Shown here piece by piece: positions 16,387 through 25,948 of a stretch of 64,000 nt of DNA (positions are counted from its first letter, which is position 1; the number at the start of each line of letters is the position of its first letter). The position numbers and the translations under genes were made by a program. Source of the stretch: Bacillus pumilus (lineage in GTDB: Bacteria > Bacillota > Bacilli > Bacillales > Bacillaceae); assembly GCA_001938995.1 (NCBI GenBank), contig MKZN01000001.1, positions 372,001 to 436,000 of the forward strand, given 5' to 3'. Below the pieces are notes generated by a model, which was not told the origin of the DNA, did no database searches, and worked only from the letters and a program-made list of their open reading frames with translations.

Positions 16387-18081
16387 ATGCTCAACAAACG
16401 GATTTTTATTGCGAACTTTAAACTGACTTATAGACGAACTTTAAATCGATTGATTTATTTTTTCCCATCTAGCGAAAACTTACTAAAATCAAATAAACTT
16501 CTTCTTATCTTTGCACCATTTTTCTTACTGTATCTATTTATCCTATACAAAGCCTCAGACACTCTATTAACCGACGTTCCAGTACATATTCTTTCTCTAG
16601 GTACGAACTTGATTATTCTCCTGTTTGTATTGAATATGCTAAAATCATCAACTGATATCATACATCGATATGTATATCCTGAAGATTTCCTTCTTCTACA
16701 TACATTAAAGGCGAATCCCAACAAAATTCTATTATCTCGGTTCTTTACAACCATTTTCTTAAATATCTTTTTTAAATTAACAGTGGTACTATTTCCAATA
16801 CTATTTTTTATAAATTTCTCTACACATGATCGATTATTTCTATTATTGTCATTCCCATCGTTGCTTATATTTATATTTGGGATTACAAGTCTTTATTCAT
16901 CAATTACGTACATTTTTTATTCTAAAATTCTATATACTATTTTAAATTCGCGATTAAATGCCCTATTATCTCTTATTGGAATCACCTGTATATCTGCCAT
17001 TTCAACTACTTTTCTCGGTTGGCTTGGGCTTAATTACTTTTATCAAAATGATCTCCTTGAAGCCATAGGGAATTTTATATATCGGTTTAATTTAGATACA
17101 ATATTAACTACTAATTGGCTGCCTACTAACTGGTACCTACTTTCCACAAGTAATGTACAATCATTTTTCATCTGTTCGATAGGTTATCTAGCTCTAGGTT
17201 TCCTTCTACTCTTTATCACCTATTTCATAATTTTGAAAGGGTTGATTGTAAAGGAGGCAGTACCTAATAATCTTTTACCAAAATTAAAACCGGTTACGTT
17301 CCCTTTTTTAAAGTACCTTGAACGGAAATTGCCACGACAAAATATTGCGATTCTAAAGAAGGACTTTACTGCGTTATTCAGAGCTAATTTTACAATCAAA
17401 AGAAGATTGGTGTTATCTATTAATATGATTGCGGTAGAACTTGGTGTATTAATAGGCATTAGTTTTAATCAACAGTGGTTTGATTTTTCTGAACTCTTTG
17501 TCATTTACCCTATTTTATTTGCCGTCACTTATAATACTTCGTTATTAGGAGAAGGATTACTTGGCATAACATCAGCAGATGCAGAACGTGAGAATCTTTA
17601 TATTTATAAGAGTTCAGGCGCTTCTATTTTTAAATTGATTGCTGGAAAATCTATATTGCACTTATCTGTGATTCTTATATTAATGAATACACTATTTCTA
17701 TTTACCTTACTGTTATTCAACCTAGATTTGATGACGCAAATTATTTTGTTCATCATGATTAATTCCATCAGTCTGATCATTGGCACAGGTCAAATTATAG
17801 GAACCTTTCTTTATCCCCGTTTAGACTGGGAGAACTTCGAAGACGTTGGGTCATCAGTGAAAGCTTCATTTTTTGAACACTCTATTCTTGGCGTATTACT
17901 AGCGTTTTATTTACAGTTGTATGGTGCCTCAGGCGTTCTCGTTACATATGACATCATTCATGAAGGTATTTTCTTTTCTATCATTGTAACTGGTACCATT
18001 TTGTTTCTAATAGGTGTTTCAATATTTTATTTCTTTTGGATTAAGAGAATAGGAACGAAAAATTGGGAGATGAAACAATGA
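16387..18081 (+). CDS. Large membrane protein of the bacteriocin operon, putative ABC permease
   Basis: About 564 residues with roughly ten to twelve hydrophobic segments and a basic cytoplasmic loop near residues 310-345 (KYLERKLPRQNIAILKKDF). No peptidase or ATPase motifs are present. The next gene overlaps it by four bases (ATGA) and encodes an ATPase, so the two likely form an ABC exporter. The start at MLNKRIF is chosen because TAGGAGGAAT lies 6 bases upstream; the longer reading begins inside the hairpin region. In related clusters this place is held by the large membrane protein acnC/ublB-type component. Substrate assumed to be the circular bacteriocin. Confidence 0.75.
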   Translation: MLNKRIFIANFKLTYRRTLNRLIYFFPSSENLLKSNKLLLIFAPFFLLYLFILYKASDTLLTDVPVHILSLGTNLIILLFVLNMLKSSTDIIHRYVYPEDFLLLHTLKANPNKILLSRFFTTIFLNIFFKLTVVLFPILFFINFSTHDRLFLLLSFPSLLIFIFGITSLYSSITYIFYSKILYTILNSRLNALLSLIGITCISAISTTFLGWLGLNYFYQNDLLEAIGNFIYRFNLDTILTTNWLPTNWYLLSTSNVQSFFICSIGYLALGFLLLFITYFIILKGLIVKEAVPNNLLPKLKPVTFPFLKYLERKLPRQNIAILKKDFTALFRANFTIKRRLVLSINMIAVELGVLIGISFNQQWFDFSELFVIYPILFAVTYNTSLLGEGLLGITSADAERENLYIYKSSGASIFKLIAGKSILHLSVILILMNTLFLFTLLLFNLDLMTQIILFIMINSISLIIGTGQIIGTFLYPRLDWENFEDVGSSVKASFFEHSILGVLLAFYLQLYGASGVLVTYDIIHEGIFFSIIVTGTILFLIGVSIFYFFWIKRIGTKNWEMKQ

Positions 18082-18785
18082 ACATCGAAAATATTTCTTT
18101 CAAATATAAAGATAAACTCATCCTTAAATCTATTAACTTAAAGGTTGAAAATGGTAAAGTTTATGGCTTACTTGGACCAAATGGTGCTGGCAAATCAACT
18201 TTATTAAAATGTATCCTAGGAATTGTGAAACCTTATGAAGGTAAAATTACTATTAAGGGAGAATCCTCAGAATCTGAAAGGTCATCATATCTTCAATATA
18301 TTGGATATGTTCCAGATGCTCCTTTTATCTATCATTATTTAACACCTAGAGAGTACCTAGAGTTTGTGGCTGATTTACAAGATGTCCCTTATGAGATGAA
18401 AAATAATAAAATAGACCAGTTGTTAAAACAATTTAACTTAATAGATAATGAACATGACATGATATCTACATTTTCTTTTGGTATGAAACATAAATTGTCT
18501 GTTGCAGGGGCCATCATTCATGAACCAGAAGTTTTAATATTAGATGAACCATTAGGTGCGTTTGATCCTCCCACCACCAAGATGATGAAAAGCTTTCTCA
18601 AGCGCTATGCTGAACAAGGTAATACTGTTATCATGTCTACACACCTAGTAAACATAGCACAGCAACTCTGTGACAAAGTAGGGATTTTGATTAATGGAAC
18701 TTTAGTGAAGGAATATGATCACCTTAAAGACATTAAGGATTTTGAGGATTTAATTATTACGGATATGGATACACTTTTAAAATGA
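18078..18785 (+). CDS. ABC transporter ATPase of the bacteriocin operon
   Basis: About 235 residues. Walker A is GPNGAGKST (near residues 34-42), the signature reads FSFGMKHK (a BcrA-type variant rather than LSGGQ), Walker B is LILDEPLGAFD, and the switch His lies in MSTHL. This is the drug/bacteriocin exporter type (BcrA/NatA-like). It begins at MNIEN, with GGGAGA 7 bases upstream, overlapping the preceding permease by ATGA and the following DUF95 gene by four bases. It probably powers export of, or self-protection from, the circular bacteriocin. Confidence 0.88.
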   Translation: MNIENISFKYKDKLILKSINLKVENGKVYGLLGPNGAGKSTLLKCILGIVKPYEGKITIKGESSESERSSYLQYIGYVPDAPFIYHYLTPREYLEFVADLQDVPYEMKNNKIDQLLKQFNLIDNEHDMISTFSFGMKHKLSVAGAIIHEPEVLILDEPLGAFDPPTTKMMKSFLKRYAEQGNTVIMSTHLVNIAQQLCDKVGILINGTLVKEYDHLKDIKDFEDLIITDMDTLLK

Positions 18786-19336
18786 AGGAATTATTAAAAA
18801 GAAATAAACGTATACTTTACATAGCAAGCTTCTTATACATTGTAGGTTTAATCCTTGGTGTTACTTTTTACAATATTCTACCTAGCCTCAGCCAACATTC
18901 TGCTGAGGACATTACTGTATTTGGTTATTTCACGCATAATTTTTCGGCGAATTTATTCCTCATTTTTTCTATGTTTACATTTGGAATTTTAACTTCTATT
19001 TTATTGTTGTTAAATGGGTTTTTAGTCGGTCTATCTTCGTTGCAAAGTTTAACAGATCATGGCAATGATTTATTGTATATACTAACCGCATTGGTTCCTC
19101 ATGGTATCTTTGAGGTCCCTGCTATGATTTTATCTGGAGCACTTGGTTTCAAACTATTAGATTTCGTCTATATGAAAATACGGGGAATTCACTTTTCAAA
19201 AAAACAGTTCTTCAAAGAATTTTTGTATTTTGTTCTATTCATATTTTTATTAACTTTACTTGCTGCTGTTACAGAAGCCATCATAACACCTTACTTACTA
19301 AACAAATTAGCATTAGGAGGTTCTCATGTTTATTAA
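18782..19336 (+). CDS. SpoIIM/DUF95-family membrane protein (circular bacteriocin maturation/immunity)
   Basis: 184 residues with about five membrane segments. The motif LTALVPHGIFEVPAMILSGALG (PHG-E-PA) is the hallmark of the SpoIIM/DUF95 family. A DUF95 protein is found in nearly all circular bacteriocin clusters and is thought to take part in maturation, ring closure or secretion, though its biochemistry is not settled. It overlaps the ATPase gene before and the small membrane gene after it, so the operon is translationally coupled. Confidence 0.85.
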   Translation: MKELLKRNKRILYIASFLYIVGLILGVTFYNILPSLSQHSAEDITVFGYFTHNFSANLFLIFSMFTFGILTSILLLLNGFLVGLSSLQSLTDHGNDLLYILTALVPHGIFEVPAMILSGALGFKLLDFVYMKIRGIHFSKKQFFKEFLYFVLFIFLLTLLAAVTEAIITPYLLNKLALGGSHVY

Positions 19337-19625
19337 CAAAAAGAAGATAGATCAACTACTAGATGAAAAGATAGACAATGAACAAAAAGAAACAAAGAAT
19401 AAAGTGAATACTTCGTTTATAATCGTCTTTTATTTCTCGATACTCTTATCCATATGTACTTTCTTCTTTGATTTCAGATACTTTTTAATCACTTTATTTG
19501 GACCGACCATTTTGGTTACCTTTGTATCCCCACCTTTACAAAATAAAAAAGGAATCTACAGATTTTTCTCATCTCTTTACTTACTACTTTTAATTGCAGT
19601 TACTTTTTTTTGGGTAAATAAGTGA
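19326..19625 (+). CDS. Small membrane protein, putative bacteriocin immunity component
   Basis: 99 residues: a charged N-terminal helix (KKKIDQLLDEKIDNEQKETK) and three hydrophobic segments. It overlaps the DUF95 gene by 11 bases and has TTAGGAGG upstream. Last genes of circular bacteriocin operons often encode small cationic or membrane immunity proteins; this one fits by size and place only. It is followed by the operon terminator. Confidence 0.65.
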   Translation: MFINKKKIDQLLDEKIDNEQKETKNKVNTSFIIVFYFSILLSICTFFFDFRYFLITLFGPTILVTFVSPPLQNKKGIYRFFSSLYLLLLIAVTFFWVNK

Positions 19626-19636
19626 TAGTTTTTACC

Positions 19637-19667
19637 AAGGGCGTCTTCTTAAAAGGACGCTTTTTTT
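19637..19667 (+). terminator. Terminator of the bacteriocin operon
   Basis: GCGTC/GACGC core stem with AAGG and CTT flanks, followed by T7. Confidence 0.75.
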
Positions 19668-19841
19668 ATATCTCATAAATTATTTAAATTTTTTAACATC
19701 TCCAATTCGGCGCTGTGAATGGGTCAAACATCCTTTTTTACCATTGTATAGGTAAGAAAGCATTTGTCTGTTACTCAAATTTTTGGTAATCTTTTTTTCA
19801 ATGCAGCTATGGGACTGCATTGTCATAAAAGAACAGAGAAA

Positions 19842-19855
19842 TGTAAACGGTTTAT
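19842..19855 (+). promoter_or_regulatory. Weak cre-like site before the CitMHS transporter
   Basis: TGTAAACGGTTTAT matches the cre core except for the last CA. Citrate transport genes are often under catabolite repression, so it is worth noting, but the match is partial and it lies only 17 bases before the start codon. Confidence 0.3.
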
Positions 19856-19872
19856 TGTAGGGGGAATGGCTG

Positions 19873-21201
19873 ATGTTAACGTTCATTGGATTGTTGATTA
19901 TTTTAACAATTGTTGTCTTACTGATTTGGGGGAAAGCAAGTCCGATTGTTGCCATGGTTATGGTGCCGTTGATAGGGGCGCTCATTGCTGGATTTGGTAT
20001 CAATGACATTCAATCTTTTTTTGAAGAAGGGATTATCAAAGTACTGCCAGTGGCGACCATGTTTATCTTCGCCATTTTATTTTTTGGTATTTTACAAGAT
20101 ACAGGGTTCTTTGAACCTGTGATCAAAACATTAATCAAGCTGACAAAAGGAAATGTGGTTACGGTTGCGATGGGGACCGCCATGATTGGGATTATTGCAC
20201 ATTTAGACGGGGCAGGAGCAACAACCTTTTTATTAACGGTCCCTGCACTACTCCCACTTTATAAAAAGTTACATATGAGTCCATATTTACTGCTGTTATT
20301 AATCGGGACAAGTGCCGGCTTAACCAATATGATTCCCTGGGCCGGTCCAACTGGGCGGGCAGCAAGCGTTTTGAACATGGATCCATCGGTTCTATGGGGA
20401 CCTCTCATCCCTATTCAGCTCATAGGGGTCGTTCTCGTATTGGGAATGGCTTTCATATTAGGGAAGAGAGAAGAAAAGCGAATTCGGGTGAAAATCGCTG
20501 CAAAAGAAATTGCCGCCGTTCAACTAGAGGGCGCCGATTGGGATCGTGCAATTCAGTCTATCAGCGAAACAGGAGACGCTTCTTTAAAGCGCTATCACCT
20601 CATCTGGGTTAACTTGATTCTGTTTATGGCTGTCGTTGTCCTTCTTGTGCTCAACATGATTCCTGCTAGTTATATGTTTATGATTGGCCTCTCACTTGCC
20701 CTCTTGATCAACTTTCCTAATGTTCATTTACAAATGGAAAGAATCAAGGCTCATGCACCTAGTGCGCTAATGATGGCGGCTGTCATTTTCTCCGCAGGTT
20801 CATTTTTAGGGATTCTTGAAGGCACGGGTATGCTTAAAGCAATTGCGGTTGACAGTATTCAAATTCTACCCGCTTTCTTGCTACCATTTTTACATATCAT
20901 TGTCGGCATATTTGGAGTGCCGCTGGATATGCTGACAAGTACAGATGCGTATTATTATGCACTTCTACCAATTGTCGAATCAATTACATCTGAAGTTGGA
21001 GTGCCAGGCACTTCAGCGGCATATGCCATGATGATAGGAAATATCATCGGAACATTCGTCAGTCCGCTCGCTCCCGCTGTTTGGCTCGCTGTAGGCCTTG
21101 CCGGCGTCGATATAGGGAAACATATTCGCTATTCCTTCTTTTGGATGTGGGGTTTCAGTATTATTTTACTCCTCATTGCGAAGCTGATTGGCATCATTTA
21201 A
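19873..21201 (+). CDS. CitMHS-family citrate/metal-citrate:proton symporter
   Basis: 442 residues with about twelve membrane segments. HLDGAGATTFLLTVPALLPLYKKL and NMIPWAGPTGRAASVL are characteristic of the CitMHS family (B. subtilis CitM and CitH import divalent-metal citrate complexes). The ATG start follows AGGGGG. It is monocistronic, with a strong terminator after it, and the usual citrate-sensing two-component genes are not nearby. Whether it takes Mg- or Ca-type citrate cannot be told from sequence. Confidence 0.87.
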   Translation: MLTFIGLLIILTIVVLLIWGKASPIVAMVMVPLIGALIAGFGINDIQSFFEEGIIKVLPVATMFIFAILFFGILQDTGFFEPVIKTLIKLTKGNVVTVAMGTAMIGIIAHLDGAGATTFLLTVPALLPLYKKLHMSPYLLLLLIGTSAGLTNMIPWAGPTGRAASVLNMDPSVLWGPLIPIQLIGVVLVLGMAFILGKREEKRIRVKIAAKEIAAVQLEGADWDRAIQSISETGDASLKRYHLIWVNLILFMAVVVLLVLNMIPASYMFMIGLSLALLINFPNVHLQMERIKAHAPSALMMAAVIFSAGSFLGILEGTGMLKAIAVDSIQILPAFLLPFLHIIVGIFGVPLDMLTSTDAYYYALLPIVESITSEVGVPGTSAAYAMMIGNIIGTFVSPLAPAVWLAVGLAGVDIGKHIRYSFFWMWGFSIILLLIAKLIGII

Positions 21202-21205
21202 ACAA

Positions 21206-21238
21206 AAAAAGACATGCGTTCAGGACGCATGTCTTTTT
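21206..21238. terminator. Bidirectional terminator between citMHS and DUF4064 genes
   Basis: AAAAAGACATGCGT/ACGCATGTCTTTTT stem with a 5-base loop; A and T runs serve both converging genes. Confidence 0.88.
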
Positions 21239-21245
21239 GTTTTAT

Positions 21246-21674
21246 TTAAGAAGGATATTCGCTCGTATGATTTTCTGCCTTCGGCTTTCTAATCAATGAC
21301 ATCAAACCAATGACAATCAACAGAATCATTGGAGCAAATGCTAAACCAACTGTTCCAATTAAAAGAGTCACAGCAGAAACCAAGAATAGAATACCAGAAA
21401 CCACAGCACGTCGGTCTGTTTTCAATAAAATCACACCAACAAGTGTTAACACAGCCGCAACAGCGGAAACAATCATGAACTGGGTACCAAACGTATTGAC
21501 CGCAGCCTCAATTGTCTCAATCGGCAATGTTTCGCCTTCCTCTTGCAAAATTTCATTAAATTGATCATAAAATGCTTGGTCCATCGAGATAAGTAATGCC
21601 CCAAAACCGACACCAATGATATTGAGGACAATACTAATAATCCCCATAATTTTTTCACCTTTACGTTTAATCAT
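21246..21674 (-). CDS. DUF4064 family small membrane protein
   Basis: 142 residues with four membrane segments and one extracytoplasmic acidic loop (FNEILQEEGETLPIETIEAA) between the first two. This is the layout of DUF4064 proteins, which have no known function. The start has GGAGGTAT upstream. It lies 24 bases after the ABC-2 permease gene and is probably the third gene of that operon, perhaps an accessory of the exporter. Confidence 0.75.
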   Translation of the reverse strand: MIKRKGEKIMGIISIVLNIIGVGFGALLISMDQAFYDQFNEILQEEGETLPIETIEAAVNTFGTQFMIVSAVAAVLTLVGVILLKTDRRAVVSGILFLVSAVTLLIGTVGLAFAPMILLIVIGLMSLIRKPKAENHTSEYPS

Positions 21675-21698
21675 GTGTATACCTCCTGAAAAATAAGA

Positions 21699-22649
21699 TT
21701 AACTACCAGTTTTCACTTCTCGTTTTTGGAAGACTAGTAAAGCAATTGCTAAGAAAATCGCCCAATAGATGACAAGGACGGTCAATGAAAATCCTAGAGA
21801 CATGCCTTCGATAAAAGGAACTTCATCCATGAAATATTGAGATGGATCATTTGCAAATAACAAATATTTTGCCCAGTCGAAGAAGAACATTAGAATGCCT
21901 GTGATGGTTGCTCCCGCAACATAAGCTAACACACTAATGGCGATAGACATTGCTTCACTTCTAAACACCGTCGAAATCGCAAAAGCAAGTGTACCTAGCA
22001 CAACAAACATGGCACAATGGGCAAGATAATAAAAGATCATATTCATAAACTGCGATCGTTCGATCACTTCACCATTTTGATATACCAAATGCACATAATC
22101 GCTGTTGACCCCGAAGAAAATTGCACCCAGGATAACTGACAGGATAAATAGCACCACAACAAGTAAAAGAGAGTAAAGCTGAACCGTCATATATTTAGAT
22201 ATGAGGATCTTTAACCTTGACGGTGGTCGAATCAATAATAATTTAATGGTACCATGCTTGTATTCAGCCGAAACAATGGTGGAAGCAATGATGATTACAA
22301 ACACGCCTACAAGTTGAAGTAAATTGGCATTTGTTTTCACATAGCTCCATGCATTTTCGCTAAACTGGTCAGCTGGTGGCAAGTCATGTTTGATTCGGTA
22401 ATCATTAATGGCAATTTTCTTTTCAAGATTTCTTTTATAGTAGCTCGCTTCCGTCTCTTTGAGTTCTTTCTTATTTTCTTTATTCATCATCTGAAGCTCG
22501 GCTTTCCAATCACTTGACGCTTGATCCTCATTTGTTGTAATTGTAAAGATCAGCGTGGCAATCATGCCTATGACAAGAAGCCCAACCATAATCCAAGTAC
22601 CGATACGATAACTGATTTTCATCCACTCGTTTTGAATGAGGCGAATCAT
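21699..22649 (-). CDS. ABC-2 type exporter permease
   Basis: 316 residues with six membrane segments; a large extracytoplasmic loop (residues ~40-105) between the first and second. VSAEYKHGTIKLLLIRPPSRLKILISKY is the conserved cytoplasmic coupling loop of ABC2_membrane_2 (BcrB/YhcI-like) permeases. Its start overlaps the end of the ATPase gene by four bases. The pair resembles B. subtilis YhcH-YhcI; substrate unknown, possibly an antimicrobial peptide or bacitracin-like drug. Confidence 0.85.
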   Translation of the reverse strand: MIRLIQNEWMKISYRIGTWIMVGLLVIGMIATLIFTITTNEDQASSDWKAELQMMNKENKKELKETEASYYKRNLEKKIAINDYRIKHDLPPADQFSENAWSYVKTNANLLQLVGVFVIIIASTIVSAEYKHGTIKLLLIRPPSRLKILISKYMTVQLYSLLLVVVLFILSVILGAIFFGVNSDYVHLVYQNGEVIERSQFMNMIFYYLAHCAMFVVLGTLAFAISTVFRSEAMSIAISVLAYVAGATITGILMFFFDWAKYLLFANDPSQYFMDEVPFIEGMSLGFSLTVLVIYWAIFLAIALLVFQKREVKTGS

Positions 22650-23575
22650 ACGTCTGCCTCCTTTTTACCTGTTAGACTTAAAAACTTATCTTCTAGTGTC
22701 TGTTTTTCTATTTTGATTTCGTATAAATGAATTGAAGCATCGCTCAAATGACGAATTAATTCAGGCATTTTTGCTTCTGGTAAAGAGAAGAATAAGTACT
22801 GCTCCTCTTCCCTTACAGTGAGACCTTCTTCGAATGCACCAATGATCTTTTGCGCTTCTTCAAGCTCATTTGATGCTACTTTCATTCGATAATTGACCAT
22901 ATCGTCCTTTTTCGTCTCTGTACGCTGGTCCTCAATCGCAATCAGCTTTCCTGTTTGAATAATAGCAAAGCGATCACACATCAATTCCATTTCTGACATA
23001 AGGTGACTTGAAACAATAACAGCAAGCCCTTCTTCCTTCGCAAGCCTTCTCAAGTAATCTCTTATCATTCGAATCCCCTCTGGATCAAGTCCATTGGTCG
23101 GCTCGTCTAAAATGAGCAATTTCGGTTTATGTATGAGTGCTTGTGCAATGCCCAAACGTTGCTTCATCCCTAATGAGAATGTACGAACACGCTTATGTTT
23201 CACATGCTGTAGACTCACTAGCTGTAGCAGCTCATCAATCCGTTCTTCATCTACTTTCCCATTCATTCTAGCAAAATGCACAAGATTTTGTCGTGCTGTT
23301 AAATGATTATACATTTCTGGATTTTCAATAATGGCACCTACATCTTGGATTGCTTGCTGATATGACGTTTGAATACTATGTCCATTAATCAGAATATCAC
23401 CAGATGTCATCGGGGAAAGACCCACCATCATACGAATGGTTGTCGTTTTCCCTGCACCATTCGGTCCTAAAAAGCCAAAGACTTCGCCCGCTTGGACAGA
23501 AAAACTTAAGTCTTGCACAATCTTTTTCCCGCGAATATGCCTAGATACGTTATGCAGTTCTAAAACGTTCGTCAC
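22646..23575 (-). CDS. ABC-2 type exporter ATPase (BcrA/YhcH-like)
   Basis: About 309 residues. Walker A GPNGAGKTT, signature FSLGMKQR, Walker B LLILDEPTNGLD, and SSHL switch region. The 90-residue C-terminal extension is typical of BcrA-type exporters. The start is GTG at 23575 (MTNVLEL) 4-5 bases after GGAGAGG; the frame stays open upstream but has no better site. It pairs with the permease that overlaps it. Confidence 0.88.
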   Translation of the reverse strand: MTNVLELHNVSRHIRGKKIVQDLSFSVQAGEVFGFLGPNGAGKTTTIRMMVGLSPMTSGDILINGHSIQTSYQQAIQDVGAIIENPEMYNHLTARQNLVHFARMNGKVDEERIDELLQLVSLQHVKHKRVRTFSLGMKQRLGIAQALIHKPKLLILDEPTNGLDPEGIRMIRDYLRRLAKEEGLAVIVSSHLMSEMELMCDRFAIIQTGKLIAIEDQRTETKKDDMVNYRMKVASNELEEAQKIIGAFEEGLTVREEEQYLFFSLPEAKMPELIRHLSDASIHLYEIKIEKQTLEDKFLSLTGKKEADV

Positions 23576-23880
23576 GTTACCTCTCCTTCTTTGTCTAAGT
23601 ATCATCTATCATTCATTTCCTGATAAACACCATGATCCGTTAAAAATAGAAGAACACTTCCATATGGTACAGCAATGCCCAAAAGTTGTGAAGGGGATTA
23701 GCCAAAATTTAGCGAATCATCTGCCTTTTTTAAGGTTGAGTTAAGAAAACAGAGCATTTTATGTGAAAAGAGGCTTGTTTTTTTAAAAAATGAACCTTTT
23801 CAACAGGTATATATGTATGGGGCTCTTTATACAATTATTCCTTTCAACTAAAAAAGGATAGATGGAACCCAGTCGATAAG
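23576..23880. other. Non-coding gap upstream of the ABC exporter
   Basis: About 300 AT-rich bases that must carry the exporter promoter (reading left). I see no convincing open frame, long repeat or riboswitch in it. Confidence 0.5.
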
Positions 23881-23910
23881 AAAAGAGGCTGTCGACGAGC
23901 AGCCTCTTTT
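23881..23910 (-). terminator. Terminator of the PhnA-like gene
   Basis: AAAAGAGGCTG/CAGCCTCTTTT stem with an 8-base loop, 13 bases after the stop codon. Confidence 0.85.
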
Positions 23911-23922
23911 CAATTACATTCA

Positions 23923-24261
23923 CTAAATTTTTTTCACAAACTCTGACTTTAATTTCATTGCGCCAAAGCTAGGAATCTTACAATCAATATTATGATCCCC
24001 TTCAACTAAACGAATGCCTTTGACTTTTGTTCCAATTTTTAAAACCGAAGAAGAACCCTTCACTTTTAAATCTTTAATAACAGTGACGGTATCTCCATCA
24101 CTTAACAGGTTGCCATTGGCATCCTTGACTACAAGCTGTTCCTCTGCCTCTTGTTCTTGTACAAGCGACCATTCATGTGCACATTCCGGGCAAACGAGCA
24201 GACTTCCGTCCTCATATGTGTAAGATGAATTGCACGAAGGACAATTCGGTAGATTAGACAT
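23923..24261 (-). CDS. PhnA/YjdM-family zinc-ribbon protein
   Basis: 112 residues. An N-terminal zinc ribbon (CPSC...CPECAHEW) is followed by the PhnA domain ([30 protein letters not shown], then [17 protein letters not shown]). Despite the old name from the E. coli phosphonate region, the role of this family is not known. It stands alone with its own terminator. Confidence 0.85.
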   Translation of the reverse strand: MSNLPNCPSCNSSYTYEDGSLLVCPECAHEWSLVQEQEAEEQLVVKDANGNLLSDGDTVTVIKDLKVKGSSSVLKIGTKVKGIRLVEGDHNIDCKIPSFGAMKLKSEFVKKI

Positions 24262-24355
24262 TTATGTTTCCTCCAACTTTCTATTTCATTTATATCGATT
24301 TTACCACATTTCTATAGGAAATGAATGCGATAGAAAAGGAAACATTTTTCATCAT

Positions 24356-25495
24356 TTACTTTCCATTTCCAAGTGCCATTACAGCCGCAATATTTCGTGC
24401 AGTGTTCTCTACATGATGAGCCCCATCTCGCATTGCCTCTGATAAAGTTGTGACACCTGGCACGATACTAAACAACGCATCAATTCCGTACTCATGGACC
24501 ACAGTACAGTCTTTTGAGAGCGATCCTGCAATGCCAATCACTGGAATATTGTGCTTTTTTGCTGCTTTTGCTACACCGATGGGCGTTTTTCCATAAATGG
24601 TCTGACGGTCAATTCGGCCTTCTCCTGTGATGATAAGATCTGCGTCCTTGATGATGTCATCAAAATGGACAGCCTTCTGGACAATATCAATTCCTTTTTG
24701 CAAATCAGCATGTAAAAAACCTAGTAAGCTGGCACCTAGTCCTCCCGCAGCTCCTGAACCTTCAACTTCATAAAAAGATACATCTAATTGCTTTTTTGCT
24801 ATATTGGCAAAATGGGATAAATTCCCTTCTAGCAGTTGGACCATTTCATCATCTGCACCCTTTTGAGGACCGAATACAGCGGATGCCCCTCTCTCTCCGG
24901 TTAATGGATTATCCACATCACAAGCCACCTCTAGCTGAGTCGCTTGAAGTCTTGGATCAAGCCCAGATAAATCAATTGATGCTATTTGATGAAGGGCTCC
25001 GCCTCCCTGTGAAATCTCTTGACCTGATTTATCGAGGAAAGATGCGCCTAATCCTTGCATCATACCAACGCCACCATCATTTGTGGCACTCCCGCCAAGC
25101 CCAATGATTAAATGATTTGCTCCTTTATCCAGCGCCGCAAGCATTAATTCACCCGTTCCTCTAGACGTCGTGATGAATGGGTTACGTTTGTCAGGCGGGA
25201 CAAGGTGTAGCCCAGAAGCTGCGGCCATCTCTATGACAGCGGTACGACCATCTCCCATCATGCCAAAAAAGGCATCTACTGGTTTGCCAAGCGGTCCCGT
25301 TACAACTTGATTGACAATATAACCGCCCGTCGCATCCACCATCGATTGAACCGTACCTTCTCCTCCATCTGCCATAGGAACCTTGACATACTCTGCGTTT
25401 GGTAAAATGGAACGAAACCCCCGCTCAATGGCACTTGCCGTCTCATAAGCCGATAAACTTTCTTTAAAAGAATCTGGTGCAATTACAATTTTCAA
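24356..25495 (-). CDS. glxK: GlxK, glycerate 2-kinase (glycerate kinase type 1)
   Basis: 379 residues, full length for the family. It begins MKIVIAPDSFKESLSA, the family signature; DGGEGTVQSMV, GLGGSATNDGGVGMMQGLG and ITGEGRIDRQTIYGK are the conserved substrate and nucleotide sites. It phosphorylates D-glycerate with ATP to phosphoglycerate, letting cells grow on glycerate, glyoxylate or similar compounds. It appears monocistronic, with AGGAGGC upstream of the ATG. Confidence 0.93.
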   Translation of the reverse strand: MKIVIAPDSFKESLSAYETASAIERGFRSILPNAEYVKVPMADGGEGTVQSMVDATGGYIVNQVVTGPLGKPVDAFFGMMGDGRTAVIEMAAASGLHLVPPDKRNPFITTSRGTGELMLAALDKGANHLIIGLGGSATNDGGVGMMQGLGASFLDKSGQEISQGGGALHQIASIDLSGLDPRLQATQLEVACDVDNPLTGERGASAVFGPQKGADDEMVQLLEGNLSHFANIAKKQLDVSFYEVEGSGAAGGLGASLLGFLHADLQKGIDIVQKAVHFDDIIKDADLIITGEGRIDRQTIYGKTPIGVAKAAKKHNIPVIGIAGSLSKDCTVVHEYGIDALFSIVPGVTTLSEAMRDGAHHVENTARNIAAVMALGNGK

Positions 25496-25735
25496 TATAA
25501 AAAGCCTCCTCGATTCTCACAAAACGCCCTCAGCCAATTATTACTGAAAACGACAAATGAATGATACGTTCTTTGAATCGCAAATACCCAACAGGCACTT
25601 TCAATGTCAGCACGAAGTAAAAATTTAACTCAGTGGAAATCACCCTACTTCTTATCACACTCAATCATTTGCAACCTAAAAAAATGATGTTTATGAAAGA
25701 CAGGAGGAGGAAAAACTAGCAGGTATCCACCTTTC

Positions 25736-25948
25736 CTACTTGTCCTCACACGTAAACGAATAATCCATGGTCAGATCATTGGTTTCTAATATGATTTTGC
25801 CATCTGCATTCATACAGGACTCTGTCAGCAACCTCATTTCTTTGTGATAAAAGTATCTCTTTGACATGTAAAGTGTAACGAATACAAGTAAAATTGTCGT
25901 GACAACTAGTGTGATTTTCCAGTTATAGGTTTGAGATCTTTTTTTCAT
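25736..25948 (-). CDS. Small single-pass membrane protein, unknown
   Basis: 70 residues: basic N-terminus, one membrane helix (residues 12-29), then a 40-residue outward part ending NDLTMDYSFTCEDK with two cysteines. The start is preceded by AAAGGGTTTTTAAA, a weak but acceptable site. No family recognised. Kept because hydropathy and orientation signals look real. Confidence 0.5.
   Translation of the reverse strand: MKKRSQTYNWKITLVVTTILLVFVTLYMSKRYFYHKEMRLLTESCMNADGKIILETNDLTMDYSFTCEDK

Noticed and set aside
19764-20006. 80-codon plus-strand frame overlapping the CitMHS start
   Set aside because: It overlaps the CitMHS gene in another frame with no ribosome binding site or recognisable product.
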